64,000 bases of DNA, taken from the NCBI GenBank assembly GCA_934045905.1, contig OW203762.1:13424345-13488344 (forward strand), in the 5' to 3' direction. The position numbers and the translations under genes are program-made. This DNA is from Leuctra nigra. Its lineage: Eukaryota > Arthropoda > Insecta > Plecoptera > Leuctridae. Positions 13,237 to 24,773 of this stretch are shown piece after piece; position 1 is the stretch's first letter; every line of letters starts with the position of its first letter. The notes below the pieces were generated by a model. That model was not told the DNA's origin, did not search any database, and saw only the letters and a list, made by a program, of their open reading frames with translations.

Positions 13237-13430
13237 GCTCTTCCTTGTGGTCATGTGTACATTATTTGTGTAGCAAGCTGTTTTGGCTAAGAGTGACGGA
13301 TGAATGAATTGCGATGATGATTGGGGGATGAAGAAAAATAGGTAAGAATGGACGATGAACAGGAGGTGTCGTGGAACCTTCCCAGCATTTGTTTCTCGAC
13401 TGAGGGAATTACCATGAGATATCCTCGGTC

Positions 13431-13511
13431 GGAAATACCGGCCTCGGGAATCGAACCCGGAACCTACTTGTGGCAAGTTTAGAGCGTTTACCATTAGACC
13501 CACCTTGCTCC
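13431..13511 (-). repeat. tRNA-like SINE head with perfect B-box
   Basis: The minus strand contains the exact pol III B-box GGTTCGATTCC (13457-13447), about 30 bases after an A-box-like GGGTCTAATGG. The acceptor stem is poor (GGAGCAA against GTATTTCC) and the anticodon arm would need a three-base loop. It is therefore a tRNA-derived SINE head or tRNA relic and not a working tRNA gene. Confidence 0.55.
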
Positions 13512-13763
13512 GTAAATGTACGTCAGTTATTCTGATTTGTACCTATGTTTAAAGTTTATTTTAGTGAGTATGGTTATGTATATTTATATGTATTTATTTT
13601 GTATTTGAAGAATTCGTAAAATTTTTCTGTGTTATTATTATAATTTATGTATCTGCCCCGCAGTCAAGCCATTTTTTGGCTTTGTGGGGCTACAGTTTAT
13701 TTTTTATTGTATAATTGTATTGTGTGATTGTTAAATAAAAAAAAAAAAAAAAAAAAAAAAAAA
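13512..13763 (+). repeat. retrotransposon 3-prime end with poly(A)
   Basis: An AATAAA signal (13734-13739) runs into 27 A (13737-13763). Upstream, 13655-13690 forms a strong hairpin: GCCCCGCAGTCAAGCC pairs with GGCTTTGTGGGGC around a T-rich loop. A structured 3-prime UTR ending in poly(A) is typical of a non-LTR retrotransposon or a processed transcript. No reverse-transcriptase coding remains here. Confidence 0.6.
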
Positions 13764-13799
13764 CGTAATAGAAACTGTACTTCAGAAGAAGAAGGGCGG

Positions 13800-13839
13800 G
13801 AGATTTTCTCGATTGGTGCGTTGCACACTTTTGGAATTA
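13800..13839 (-). repeat. SINE S1 copy 2, body fragment split by a hAT insertion
   Basis: This is the minus-strand equivalent of the S1 body (AATTCCAAAAGTGTGCAACG). It continues after the hAT element at 14478. Removing the element and one TGTATAAT duplication rejoins a sequence matching the unbroken copy near 10090-10125. Confidence 0.7.
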
Positions 13840-13847
13840 TGTATAAT

Positions 13848-14469
13848 CAGGGCCAGTTGTTTATGGTTTCCACGATAAACGCGAAATGTTTTGAAACATG
13901 AATTTTCTGTCATATCTTTACACCCCTGATGTTTCATACACCCCTGATTCCAAATATATGTGTCTTATTCTCGCGAATTTTCGCGAAATTTGTGTTTTGA
14001 CGAGATATTGACGAATTCTCGCGATTTCACGCGATTTTGTCCCAAACCTACGTGTTTTGCAACATTTCCCGATTCCGAGTATATATTTACGAACATTTCC
14101 TCGATCTGTGTCTAAAGTACCACGAAATAGAAAGAATCACACTGTTTTCTTCGTAAGCCAGCTGTCTGTGCCAGCCAAAGAATGTATGGGGGTGCCAGCT
14201 GATTAGCTGCTGAGCAGAGAATGACGCATCTACATGACCTTGAACAGGGGTGCGCATGCGCATGCGCCGAGTCTCGCTAATGAGAGGGGGGTTGGTAGTA
14301 TTGCGGCTCGCTCGCGCGTCATATTTCACACTTATTCTTACAAAAATCATTTTTTTACCATTTCACCACCAATCGCGAAAATTAACATAATTATCACCAC
14401 CAATTCACCACTTTCAGAATGTTGAAAACGAATTTTGGCTTTTTTTATCACCACAAACAACTGGCTCTG
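13848..14469. mobile_element. non-autonomous hAT element (family 2) nested in a SINE
   Basis: A 622-bp element with tips matching CAGRGCCAGTTGTTTRTGG at both ends and an identical 8-bp target duplication TGTATAAT at 13840-13847 and 14470-14477. Subterminal TCGCGAA-like words are frequent, as in many hAT elements. It encodes no transposase. The centre holds a CpG-rich patch with overlapping GCGCATGCGC (NRF1/Ewg-type) motifs near 14251-14268, which could be a relic of the parent promoter. Confidence 0.9.
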
Positions 14470-14477
14470 TGTATAAT

Positions 14478-14665
14478 CAAGCTCTATCAACTGCTATTTG
14501 ACTGATTTAAACAAATACAGTTCTACGAAAGAATACTTTTACACATATGACTCATGTCACAAATCCCAATTGCAAATATGACTGGAAGACGGCAGAATTA
14601 CTGGTTTTCGAACTCGGCTCACGAACTTTGATATGGACTTCCGGCCTTCTACCTCTGATGTAGAT
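14478..14665 (-). repeat. SINE S1 copy 2, head and 5-prime body
   Basis: The minus strand reads CAGAGGTAGAAGGCCGGAAG, then GAGTTCGAAAACC (degenerate B-box). It then continues into the body CAGTTGATAGAGCTTGATTA, matching copy 1 at 9917-10150. The hAT element at 13848-14469 interrupts it. Confidence 0.65.
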
Positions 14666-14689
14666 AAATTATTATTTATTATTTTATTT

Positions 14690-16600
14690 TATTTTACACA
14701 GCTTTGGAAATAAATTTCCGGTGGCTGGAGATGGAATTACATATATAAAATACATTTAAGTGTTGTAACAATGCAATTGACAATATTCAAGAAATCAGAT
14801 CTGGAATTCATCGGAGAATATATTAATTAGGGAGTAATATACGTCCAACCTAGCATATTTTGAGCGAGAAGACCTATCTCTTTACTTCAGAATGTGTAAT
14901 TATGCAACTATTGAATTCGTAGTGTTTGTCTAGAGCGATGATATAAAAGTGTTAGTGCAACAGTCCTTGCGCTCGACACAACTACTGTACATGTTCGAGC
15001 TTGTTAGATGCGACGCCGGGGACATGTCGGCGACAAGCGCGGGGGGGGGGGGGGGGGGGGCACGGTACACGAGCAGCGGGGAGGAAGAACACATCATCCG
15101 ACGGTTCGGTACTTCCATTACCACGTGTGATTGATTCGGAATCGCTTTCGCACACAGACGTGTTATCTGCGCGGACAATACGACAACACACTTACTTTGC
15201 CGCGTTGATCAACATTCAATGGGAAGCTGTCACTTCACTCGGCTTACCTGAAACACACAGACAACACATATGGATTAGTTCGGTGAAGTTACTTTTAGAG
15301 AGATTTTTTTTTAATCAGATAGAAGCGTACATTTCACGCTAATGGACTAATTAATTACACACATGGAGTACACTACGACCTCTGTTAGAACCTCAAAGTA
15401 TTAAATAGAGCTTTGTTAGAAACAAATATGGTTAAGTCCTAAGCTTAAGCTTTGAAAGCTCCGCCATTTTGGAAAATTTTATCTCCACTCTCCAGAAAGT
15501 TTGGTTATAACGTAAAAGCTTGATTTTGGGAAATTTTGAATTTTAAATCAGTTCATAACTTTTAGATCAATCTTTCAAAAAGGTGCTTGATGCTTTCAAA
15601 GAGCTTTACAATATTTACCACAACTTTTCGCTTCAACAATTTCAGTCTACCTGTAACAAGACTACCATAGTCTCTAATATATGGAAACACATATATACAG
15701 TTTCACATATGCATACATGCTTATTTCAAAGATTCTAATGCTTATTTGCATAGCAGAAAATCAAGGAAAACACGGAAAAAATTTCAGTCTCAGTTTTAAC
15801 TAGTAAATATCGTTTACGAAACTGAACTCGCAGATTGATTCATTGAATACTGGTTGCAAGGTGGGGGGGTTACACAGTATCCTGGCTGGTATTGGGAAAT
15901 ACCGGCATTTTAATCGGAAAGTTCTACTATTAAGAAGCATTTTCGTTGAATTACTATTCCACTAGTTAGAGCTTCAGAGAGTCCATGTTTCGAGCAGTTG
16001 CCATGTATCCACTTACTCCTCGATTCTCATGCAAATCTAGCTAAACCTCAATCAGTACAGCCGGTCACTGGGATCGATCCCGGGCACCTAACACAACGAC
16101 ATGCTTTCAGAAACTGTCTGTGGGAAGTCCCTAGAGGCGGCCACCGGCATTTCCATCCGAACCTGTCACACTCACGCACACTCACGCACCCGGCACACAC
16201 GCATGCAAATCGCTCGGCGTCAGAAAGAAGTGAGGAAGAGTTTTCTTCTAAGTCATTTCCATTTCCAAGCAGGGTAGCGCTCAAAGTGAACTCTCGGAAC
16301 GCGAGGGGGGGGGGGGGGGTCGTGCGGGGGCGTCAACTGCAGCCACACAAAACCAATATCAGTTTAATAAAAAGGAGGAAAAAAACTCGTCGAGAAAGCT
16401 TCGAATCTCCAACTTTAAGGTGACGCGAGCGTTGGACTGGAAATCCTCGGCGAGGTCTAATTTCAGCGAACATGACAAGTTCTCGTGATAAAGTTCCTGA
16501 TGGCTGTCATGGTGTTGGCAGATCGCGGCGAAGGCAGTGAGATCTTGGGAAATAGGAAGTTAAATGCTTGTTAAGCATTTCTCACAAGTAAGTAGCAAAC
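14690..16600. other. non-coding stretch with G runs, no gene seen
   Basis: Contains 20 consecutive G at 15041-15060 and 15 at 16305-16319, both in locally GC-rich patches. A palindromic GGGATCGATCCC at about 16070-16081 resembles a B-box on the minus strand, but no A-box supports a SINE. ORFs through the G runs are poly-Gly/Pro artefacts. Confidence 0.5.
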
Positions 16601-16885
16601 ATTGGAGATGATATATCATAAATATCGTTATAACTTTTGAACAAGTATATTATGAAATATGTGAAATATATTTAGAATAACTTTTAGTTGATCTTAGCAA
16701 TACAGACTCCATCTGATATAGACAACATTTGTGCGCAAACTTGTAGAAAATCTAAATAAATAGAGAATAAATTTAAGATTTTCCACAGAGTTTGGACACA
16801 ATATTGTATTGATATGATGGTGCTAAGGTTGGCTAAAAAATTTCACATTTTTCGTAAATTAAATGGTAAAAAACAAATTTGCGTA
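16601..16885. mobile_element. inverted-repeat MITE family M2, diverged copy
   Basis: Begins ACATTGGAGATGATATATC, followed by TATCGTTATAACTTTTGAAC, and ends TTTCACATTTTTCGTAAATT. Both ends align to the better-preserved element at 22713-23046. The arms are more diverged here. Confidence 0.55.
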
Positions 16886-18358
16886 GAAAAGTCAACTATT
16901 GATTTAATGGAACACGTTCAAAACTAAATGACTATTATGTGAAGTGTTATTTTGAATTCAAATTAACATTTGAAACGCGTATTTACATAGAGCTTGAACA
17001 GCTTCTCTGGAAACCATTATACAAATAGTTATTATTCCAACGTGAGCTTGGGGATTTGATGGAAGTCAATATAAACCAGTAACAAGATATGACGGATCTC
17101 GTCAATGTATCATGAGGTAGAGTAATGATGTAACTACTTTAAATGGATTTAACTCAATTGTAGTTCATTTATAGCACAATCCTGAAGCACTCTAAACTAT
17201 ACAGAATTATACGACACTATTAATTATACATAATCAGAATAAGAAATGATGCATTAGTGGGGATTTTGTATGAGGCAGGAGAGGAAATCCGGGAGGGCTG
17301 TAGCCTATAAACTCCTGTAGAAAGATGCCAAGATGATATCCGTAGACAACACCGCGCCTACAAGAGAATAACAGGTGGAGGGAGGGCGACATACTATCAC
17401 CAATCTTACTCAGTAACGGCAACAAATCAGTGAGCCATAATCGTACTTCACTTTGTACATCGCATTAATTTCATTTTAAGATATTACATTTTAAGTTGTA
17501 TGAAATATCTTCTCGTTTCTTGTACTTCTTCACGCCCAATACAACTGTTCGGTCGAGACGACCTCGAAGTGGGGTTTCTTGATAATATTAATGATCGGTC
17601 AGGCGAAGACATATAAGACGTCTAGGGACACGCTTCCACGTCGTGTAGATGGAGGTCGAGACGAATCACAACAATCGATTCTTAAGATGCAGATAGTCGT
17701 TAATCTCGATGAATCGCAACAATCGATCCCTAATCCCGACAGCGGCCACGTGACCACGGCGTCGAAGCAATAAATCACCCGACTTCAGGCGAAGAGATGG
17801 AAAAGTAATATAAATGTTGGAACTATCACGATAAAAAGTACGCAATGCTCGGCATAATCAATCACCCGCCCGCAATGAATGTATGCACGTGGCGAAGTGT
17901 TGAGCCGTTGTTCAGAGATTTGGCTGAGATATTCTTTCCTTAATCAAAGTAGAGCGACGGGAATTTAAGTTTCACCGCGACGCTTTTGTTCAAACTTCTC
18001 CGCAGTTTCATTGGATAATACGGATAGAGGTAGTGTAATATTTTGAAATAATATTGCACTTTTTCTTTTGTGTCTCAGGGATGAAACGTATACAATTGTA
18101 TAAAAACATGAAATGCTCTTTTAAAAACCTAACGTGCATTTCCTAATTGATCATTTAAAACGTATCAACTTTTAGCGACTACTTCGTAGCAAATAATGAT
18201 TTCTTTTGAGAGTAACTTGGAAACATCGTTGTATAGCTGCGATGAATTGGAAAACGTGATTGGCAAATGTCTGGAAAGTTTTAGATTACAGAAAGAAAAA
18301 AATTACGTAGATATGTTTTGACTAACTCGCAACTCACTAACTCCCTAACTCCTAACTC
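16886..18358. other. non-coding stretch, small direct repeat
   Basis: The word GAATCRCAACAATCGATYCC occurs twice, near 17665 and 17712, about 47 bp apart. A CACGTG lies at 17747-17752. No exon was recognised. Confidence 0.5.
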
Positions 18359-18603
18359 GGAGACCGGACTGTGGACGACGTTGTACAGGAGGCGAGGACC
18401 AGACTGTAGACGACGCTGTACAGGAGGCGGAGACCGGACTGTTGACGACGTTGTACAGGAGGCGGAGACCAGACTGTGGACGACGTTGTACAGGAGGTGG
18501 AGACCAGACTGTGGACGACGTTGTACAGGAGGCAGAGACCGGACTGTGGACGACGTTGTACAGGAGGCGGAGACCGGACTGTGGACGACGTTGTACAGGA
18601 GGC
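18359..18603. repeat. minisatellite, seven 35-bp units
   Basis: Seven contiguous units begin at 18359, 18394, 18429, 18464, 18499, 18534 and 18569, each 35 bp with a core of ACTGTGGACGACGTTGTACA. Most units differ by zero to four substitutions. Because 35 is not a multiple of three, the open frames on both strands shift codon phase from unit to unit, so they are not evidence of protein. Confidence 0.95.
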
Positions 18604-19996
18604 GGTCATGCCTTATGGGTAATATCCCCGCATCTTCTCACATAGTATTATGATACAGCTTATGCATCGTCCGGGAAGTGATATTAATGCATTGAAATTT
18701 TTTGTAAGAATTCATTTATGTACTTGATATTCAGAGGTACTAGCTTTTAATTGATAAGACGCAAATTTCAGCATTTGTAACTTTTTGACATTTAAGATAA
18801 TTTAAGGGTATAAAATTACACCGCCAGAAAATTATATTACACCGAATAATGGCGTTCAAGCTGGGTCACTAATGAAATTGTTTTGGAGTGGTTATTTTTT
18901 GTAATGATTGATATATAGGTATTTTCACCATAGCTAACCGCCAAATTTCCGACTACTGCAGTGACATTTTCAGCTTAACGTCATGAAAATTCTTCCTATA
19001 CTCGCACTTGTTTCGTCACAAGTTCATTACCGGCGTCCTGCCAATGCGTCGTTACGAGCTCACCTTCTTGCCCAACATCAACATCGCAATAGATCCACGC
19101 AAACAAGGAGTTAGCGGTGCACTCCTAAGTGGCCAAGGTCTCATCATCGACTGGCAATTAGTCGACCTTGGCACAGATGTGTCGGTCAGTGCCAAGACCA
19201 GAGCGGTGATGAAATGAATTCGAGTTCCGGATAGATATATGGATTGGGGGAGCGACACCAGACATAAGTAGATTGCTGAGCAACTTATTTAACCGAACTT
19301 ATTGAACAGAAGTATGTGCTTGATTTGTATTGCATCTGAAGTCTGATTTTCAATGTTCGATAAAGCAGAAATTATAAGTTTAACAGTTACTTAGGTGGTC
19401 ATTCTAGACATTTCAATGGTTGTGGTACTCTTATGGCACTTTCTCTGTTTGTTTGATTTTGTTTTTTGCCTGCACTGCCCAGGTCAAACCGTTCAACCAA
19501 TCGATCTGAAAATTTGCACACATACTTATGTAATATATGCGGTCTCTGGGATCATTGAACAGGATCCTGTAATTGGTTAATAAAAGAAAATGACCTACAG
19601 CTCACACCGTTCGATTTATCAATTAGAAATGTTTCACAGCTATTGAGTGGAAATCCGTTGATTGGTTAAAATTAAAGTAAATGTGTTATGTAATTTTTGA
19701 AATTTAATCAATTTAAAACTTTGCATGGTCATTGGGACCAAAATTTTAGGAATTTTGACAATTTTCAGACTAATGTGTTGCCATAATCTTGCAACATTTG
19801 AAACATTTATATTAAGTATTTCATCCCTGCCTTCTTGACGCTTCAGTTCGCTTCAGTACATCAAATCGCAATCGCATGAGTACGAAGGCTCGCTCATCAA
19901 CGCGTTACTCAGAGCGCTTTCCTAGTTAAAATAAAAAGAGCATTGAAAACCAAGTTGACTTTTCATTAGAACAAGACTTTTTTTTGTAAATTCTAC
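18604..19996. other. non-coding stretch, no gene seen
   Basis: AT-rich. A dispersed word, GCTCGCTCATCAACGCGTTA, occurs at about 19888-19907, followed by CAGAGCG and TTTCCTAGTT. It recurs near 7760, 57775 and 60172. Elsewhere no element boundary is visible. Confidence 0.5.
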
Positions 19997-20064
19997 TGCC
20001 CTTTTCGGGAATCGATCTCAATTATCGAGCGTTGCTCTACCAACTGAGCTATCCAGACAGGGCA
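19997..20064 (-). pseudogene. tRNA-Lys-like relic or SINE head
   Basis: The minus strand reads TGCCCTG, then GGATAGCTCAGTTGGTAGAG, a perfect tRNA A-box and D-arm with a GCTC/GAGC stem. It ends GATCGATTCCCGAAAAGGGCA. A six-base acceptor stem forms (TGCCCT with AAGGGCA). At 68 bases the anticodon/variable region is shortened and the T stem is imperfect, so I call it a pseudogene or the head of a tRNA-derived SINE. A loop-rich sequence upstream (to 20385) has no known match. Confidence 0.6.
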
Positions 20065-21611
20065 TACATATCACATCTTGTAAGGGAGAGATCTCGGAGG
20101 AAAATGGCATGAAGGTAGTGAATAGTCACCACTTCTCGCAATACCTGCTCACTGTACTGCACAGTACTGCACATCATGTCCCATTGTAACATACCTAGAC
20201 GTGACCCTCTTCCCGTATTCACTACCATCATTCCATTCCCCATGGAGGTATACATGTCACTCGTCCCTGTCAGCCCTAATATCATGCTGAATATCTCAAT
20301 TCGTAGAGCCATGAGCGAGAGAAATGTGCCGGGATCCAGTACCGGTTCAGCCGGATACTTTTTACAACTTACCATAAAATCATTACATTTCTGACAACAA
20401 TATCGCGGGGGAAATCCACAGAAAAATGATCTGTTTTTGACGATTCCGTGTCATAATATTTAAAAATCAACGATTCCCAGCAACGCTTCTATTATTGCAA
20501 GTTTAATTTCATACAGTACACAATCATTTTTGAACTTGGAATATCGTGCATCTAGAATAAATTTTTTCGTATTTCCGTGAGATTTTTAAATAGATTTTAA
20601 TCAAAGCAAATTGCGTGTGTGAACATGGGGTGTGTTTAAAATTTAACGCACAATAGAGGCATTCGAACCAGCGGTCATGCCCTCGATGTTCATCACAATA
20701 TGCCAATGAACCGTTGCATTTAGTTTATCTATTTATTTTGTTCACTGGGGGTTGATCTCGCCACTAAATCATGAGCTCAATGGGTCGTGTATCGACCTGT
20801 CAATCACGTGGAGCGATGCGATCTAGCCGCATGATGGCAGCAGAGTCGATACCGCATGGACTGAAGCGATCACACGGCCCCGTGCATCTAGGCAACTAGC
20901 ATGACAAGCGTGTCGAGCGGGTTGCTTAGAGTCAAGGGGCGAGCGTGAAGTGACGGGTTCCATATGGAGGTGATGAGGATTATGATGAGGGATAAGTAAT
21001 TAATATGCGATGATGGATAGATCAATGTAAAACATAAAGATTAGCATATGCACGAAAGATTTGAAATGCAAGTGAAAACCACGAAAATATTACGAAAAAG
21101 TAAGACTTTTGACTTTTCTACTAAGTTTCTCATTTTTATGATAATATTTTATCTTTTGTAAGGGAAATTGCCGATTGAAACATAACCTCAAAGCACTATA
21201 GTTACTTTATTGGTGAAACTATAAATAATAGTTTAAGTATGGATAAATCCACCGTAACGACGAACCATAAGGAAATAAGATATAAAATTATACGATATAA
21301 TAATTCAACTTATTGTTTAACAACGAAAACCGGATTCAAATACCGAAATAAACCGAGAACAAAGACTCTTCGAGTGAAAGAGGGGGGGGGGGATGCATCC
21401 CGCTGCTCCTGCTCCATGGACCACGAGGAGGGATGCTGGAGCCGCCTGGAGCCGCCTGGACCACAACCTCCTCCAACTTCCCGCCCCTGGAGGCTCCAGG
21501 GTGACAGCACTCAGCTAAGTGTAATTGTCAGGGGAAGATATAATGCAGCTCGCAAACCTGTCCGACCTCAACGCAATTACAGTCTCACTTAGCTCTCCGT
21601 CATCGCAGAAC
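20065..21611. other. non-coding stretch, no gene seen
   Basis: Holds a palindromic CACTGTACTGCACAGTACTG near 20150-20170 and a more GC-rich patch at 20750-20960. A run of ten G lies at about 21382-21391, followed by a tripled GGAGCCGCCT word. The open frames at 20049-20394 and 21239-21592 show no recognised domain. Confidence 0.45.
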
Positions 21612-22292
21612 AAGGCGCGTGCACGCGTGCGTGGTAGGCAGGACAAGGCGCGTGCACGCGTGGTAGGCAGAACAAGGCGCGTACACGCGTGGTAGGTAGA
21701 ACAAGGCGCGTACACGCGTGGTAGGCAGGACAAGGCGCGTACACGCGTGGTAGGCAGGACAAAGCGCGTACACGCGTGGTAGGCAGGACAAGGCGCGTAC
21801 ACGCGTGGTAGGCAGGACAAGGCGCGTACACGCGTGGTATAGGCAGAACAAGGCCCGTACACGCGTGGTAGGCAGAACAAGGCGCGTGCACGCGTGGTAT
21901 AGACAGGACAAGGCGCGTACACGCGTGGTAGGCAGAACAAGGCGCGTACACGCGTGGTAGGCAGAACAAGGCGCGTACACGCGTGGTAGGCAGAACAAGG
22001 CGCGTACACGCGTGGTAGGCAGGACAAGGCACGTACACGCGTGGTAGGCAGAACAAGGCGCGTACACGCGTGATAGGCAGGACAAGGCGCGTACACGCGT
22101 GGTAGGCAGAACAAGGCGCGTACACGCGTGGTAGGCAGGACAAGGCACGTACACGCGTGGTAGGCAGAACAAGGCGCGTACACGCGTGGTAGGCAGAACA
22201 AGGCGCGTACACGAGTGGTATAGGCAGAACAAGGTGCGTGCACGAGTGCGTGGAAGGGAGGACAAGGCGCGTACACGCGTGGTAGGCAGAAC
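21612..22292. repeat. minisatellite, about 23 copies of a 29-bp unit
   Basis: Unit AAGGCGCGTACACGCGTGGT plus AGGCAGAAC, 29 bp, repeated about 23 times without spacers. A few units are 31 or 33 bp (GGTATAGG or GTGCGTGG insertions). The core GCGCGTACACGCGT is nearly palindromic. All three minus-strand frames stay open for over 200 codons because 29 units of codon phase cycle through the same repeat, an expected artefact of a stop-free unit. Confidence 0.95.
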
Positions 22293-22712
22293 AAGTGTTT
22301 ATGTTTTTACTAATTCCCCTTGTCGCAATGTCTCAACACTGTGAGCGTATAATTTCAATTAAGATTAATTACAGATAGGTAGGTACTTCGGGTTTTTCCT
22401 TTACCTATAGCTATAGTAATTATCTCAGAGGCTAGTGACTTTAGTACGATCTTCCAACAATTTGCAATGGTTTTATAATCATAATATATTTAATAAAGGT
22501 ATAAGTTTTCTGCGAAAGCGAAGTCCCACTTTATCATTCATTTTGTGTTATGTCAACATTTTGATAAAAGTAATTAAAATATCAATATTACCGTATTACG
22601 TTATCAAAATATTATCTGATTACATAAAAAACATCATATAACATTATAAATATCGTTTGATATGAAAGTTTACTTCTTTATAGTTATGTGTTATAATTAG
22701 CTATCAAGAAGT
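22293..22712. other. non-coding stretch, no gene seen
   Basis: AT-rich spacer between the minisatellite and the M2 element. No exon was recognised. Confidence 0.55.
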
Positions 22713-23046
22713 CGGCTGCTCTCAAAGGTAAACATTGGAGATAAGATTTCCTAAAAATCGCTTAAACTTTTGAACCATTCATATTTTTTAAAAGAATTAA
22801 CATTGCTAATTTTTATAATATCTTAGCAATATAAATCCTAATCTAAGCTAACTCTTGGAAATCTGAAATTTCTCCAATTTTTCAGATTTTCACGAATTTG
22901 GGCACAAATATTGACTTTTTCAAAATGGTGTTTATAAGATCGACTAAAAAATTAGTTACTCTAATTATAGTGTTCACATTTTTCATAAATTTAATGGTTC
23001 AAAAGTTTATACGATATTTAGGAAATATTATCTCCAATATCAGCCG
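22713..23046. mobile_element. long-inverted-repeat MITE family M2
   Basis: The left arm, CGGCTG then ATTGGAGATAAGATTTCC, CTAAAAATCG and TAAACTTTTGAACCAT, is mirrored by the right arm (ATGGTTCAAAAGTTTATACG, GGAAATATTATCTCCAAT, CAGCCG). The arms are about 65 bp, with an insertion of about 12 bp in the left tip. The interior is AT-rich and non-coding. A diverged relative is at 16601-16885. Confidence 0.75.
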
Positions 23047-24183
23047 TTTCTTAATGCAGAATTAAAAGAAAATAATTAATTAACCAACTCTTAGCAATTT
23101 ATTGAGTGTTCAGTGAATAAAAGAAATGAGTGAACTGAGTTAAAACGCACAAAAGTCGAATGAAAACAAATCGCTTGTTCGGCGTTGAGCTCAGATTCTA
23201 AAGCGGCATGTTACAACTGGCGTCCAATCCTACCGCGGGCCTCCAATCCCTTTACCCCCCAATCCCACGCACTTCTGAACACAAAGATTACCGAGCTCTA
23301 CAATTATTTACTTAACTTATAAAGTGAAATCCACTTAACCGGCGACTCAAATGTAAACAGCATCAAACAAATGAATTACGTCAGGCGTACGTATTTCAAA
23401 CGCTCTTGCGATTCCAATGACGAATTGAATATGGAAAATGGTAAACTGCTCAAGGGTCGAAAGGGGAGGTTTTCGTGTTGATCTTGTTGGTAAGAGTTTC
23501 AAGATCAAACACTTCGAATCTTCAAGTAGCTCAAAATAACGATCTCCGGCAAAGATACACAACTCAAAGAGCAGTGATACCCGTCAAGTACAGGTATACA
23601 CGAATAAAGAACCGTGCAAATTTTACATCAGAAATGTTATCAAATCATTACGAATTTTTGCATTTTCATCTAACACATACCTAGTCGTGGTACTTAAATT
23701 TTACATTGCGGGGTTTATGTGCTCTTTGTAATATTATAACAACGTGCGATACAGTAAATTAATATGGACATTCGGTCACCAAAAAATGATGTTGGAATTT
23801 CATAGATTTTTTTTCTGATTACTTGTGATTTATTCGTAGAGAAAATTGCGGGACAGCAGCCGATTGATTTCAAATCATCAACTCCAGTGTTGAAGCCGTC
23901 AATCTCAATATCGTTAATTAATTGTACATTCTCATAACTAAACCATCGTTCACATGAGATGATTCGAACAACGCCAGCGTTTTTATTAATCTCGTCACTT
24001 CACAGATCGATCTGATCAGACTATAATGACGATGTAGCAGAAAAATGCACGTTCATCACTGGAACAAATATCACAAGATCATGCGCATTTATACCTCTGT
24101 CAAATCTTTCTTATACATAACAAAACGAATGAAATATGCTGGTGGTCCAATTCGATTTATTCACTTGTCTATTTGATCAAATC
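23047..24183. other. non-coding stretch, no gene seen
   Basis: No exon or bounded element recognised. A C-rich patch at 23215-23275 is unremarkable. Confidence 0.55.
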
Positions 24184-24304
24184 CCCTTATTCTATAACGA
24201 AAACGAAATCATTTCTGTCTGAAATAATTTCACGACCAAAAGAACATTTGACCTGAAACTATTTCAGACAATAATGATTTCGTTCTCGTTATATAGAATA
24301 AGGG
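24184..24304. mobile_element. MITE family M3, copy 1
   Basis: 121-bp element with tips CCCTTATTCTATAACG and its mirror, followed on both sides by GAAATCATT and TCTGAAAT-type inner repeats. A second copy with the same arms is at 49297-49408. No clear target duplication is seen, so the superfamily is left open. Confidence 0.7.
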
Positions 24305-24770
24305 CCTTTTCGTTTTCCATCACAATATCAGATAGTTATTTGATAAGAAAAAAACATTGGAAGAAAATAGTAAATATAAATGTACCACTATACTAAAATA
24401 TCACTCTGAACGAAACGTATTGCATCTCAAGAAGAAGTTTCGACATTGCTTTCATCAAGTAATGGAAAACGTACGTCTATCCAAGACGGATTGTTTGACT
24501 TCCATGAATATTGAAGATGCCGAATGTATTGAAAAAAAACTACTTCTGTTATATTTGTGTACCGAGTAAGTTTCAGGACAGACAAGAACTCGGTGATTTC
24601 TGCAGCGTTTTCCATTTCCACGAATGTCGCTGATAAGAGTGAAGCAACGTCTTATCGCTTCTTCTTGCCAACACCTTCCCGATAGTCCTATCTTGCACGC
24701 AACAGTAAACGTCATGTGCACCATGCGTAGCATGTAACGTGTCATACCCAGTTGTTTGAAGATAACAAGC
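24305..24770. other. non-coding stretch, no gene seen
   Basis: Short overlapping ORFs on both strands have no recognisable domain. There is no splice-flanked exon. Confidence 0.5.
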
Positions 24771-24773
24771 TCA

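Noticed and set aside
13431..13511. Functional tRNA gene
   Set aside because: B-box is perfect but the acceptor stem and anticodon arm do not fold.
16060..16100. SINE head based on GGGATCGATCCC
   Set aside because: Palindromic restriction-like word with no A-box at the expected distance.
18318..18653. Open frame with repeated TVDDVVQEAE-type residues
   Set aside because: Product of the 35-bp minisatellite; the codon phase shifts with every unit.
20049..20394. Overlapping 108- and 72-codon frames
   Set aside because: No domain and adjacent to a tRNA-like relic; more likely repeat sequence.
21612..22292. Possible CRISPR array
   Set aside because: Units are contiguous with no unique spacers, and the sequence is eukaryotic.
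21515..22294. Long minus-strand open frame of 259 codons with CLPRVYAPC-type repeats
   Set aside because: It is the 29-bp minisatellite read in three frames. The unit lacks stops, so all frames stay open. No start context or splice sites.
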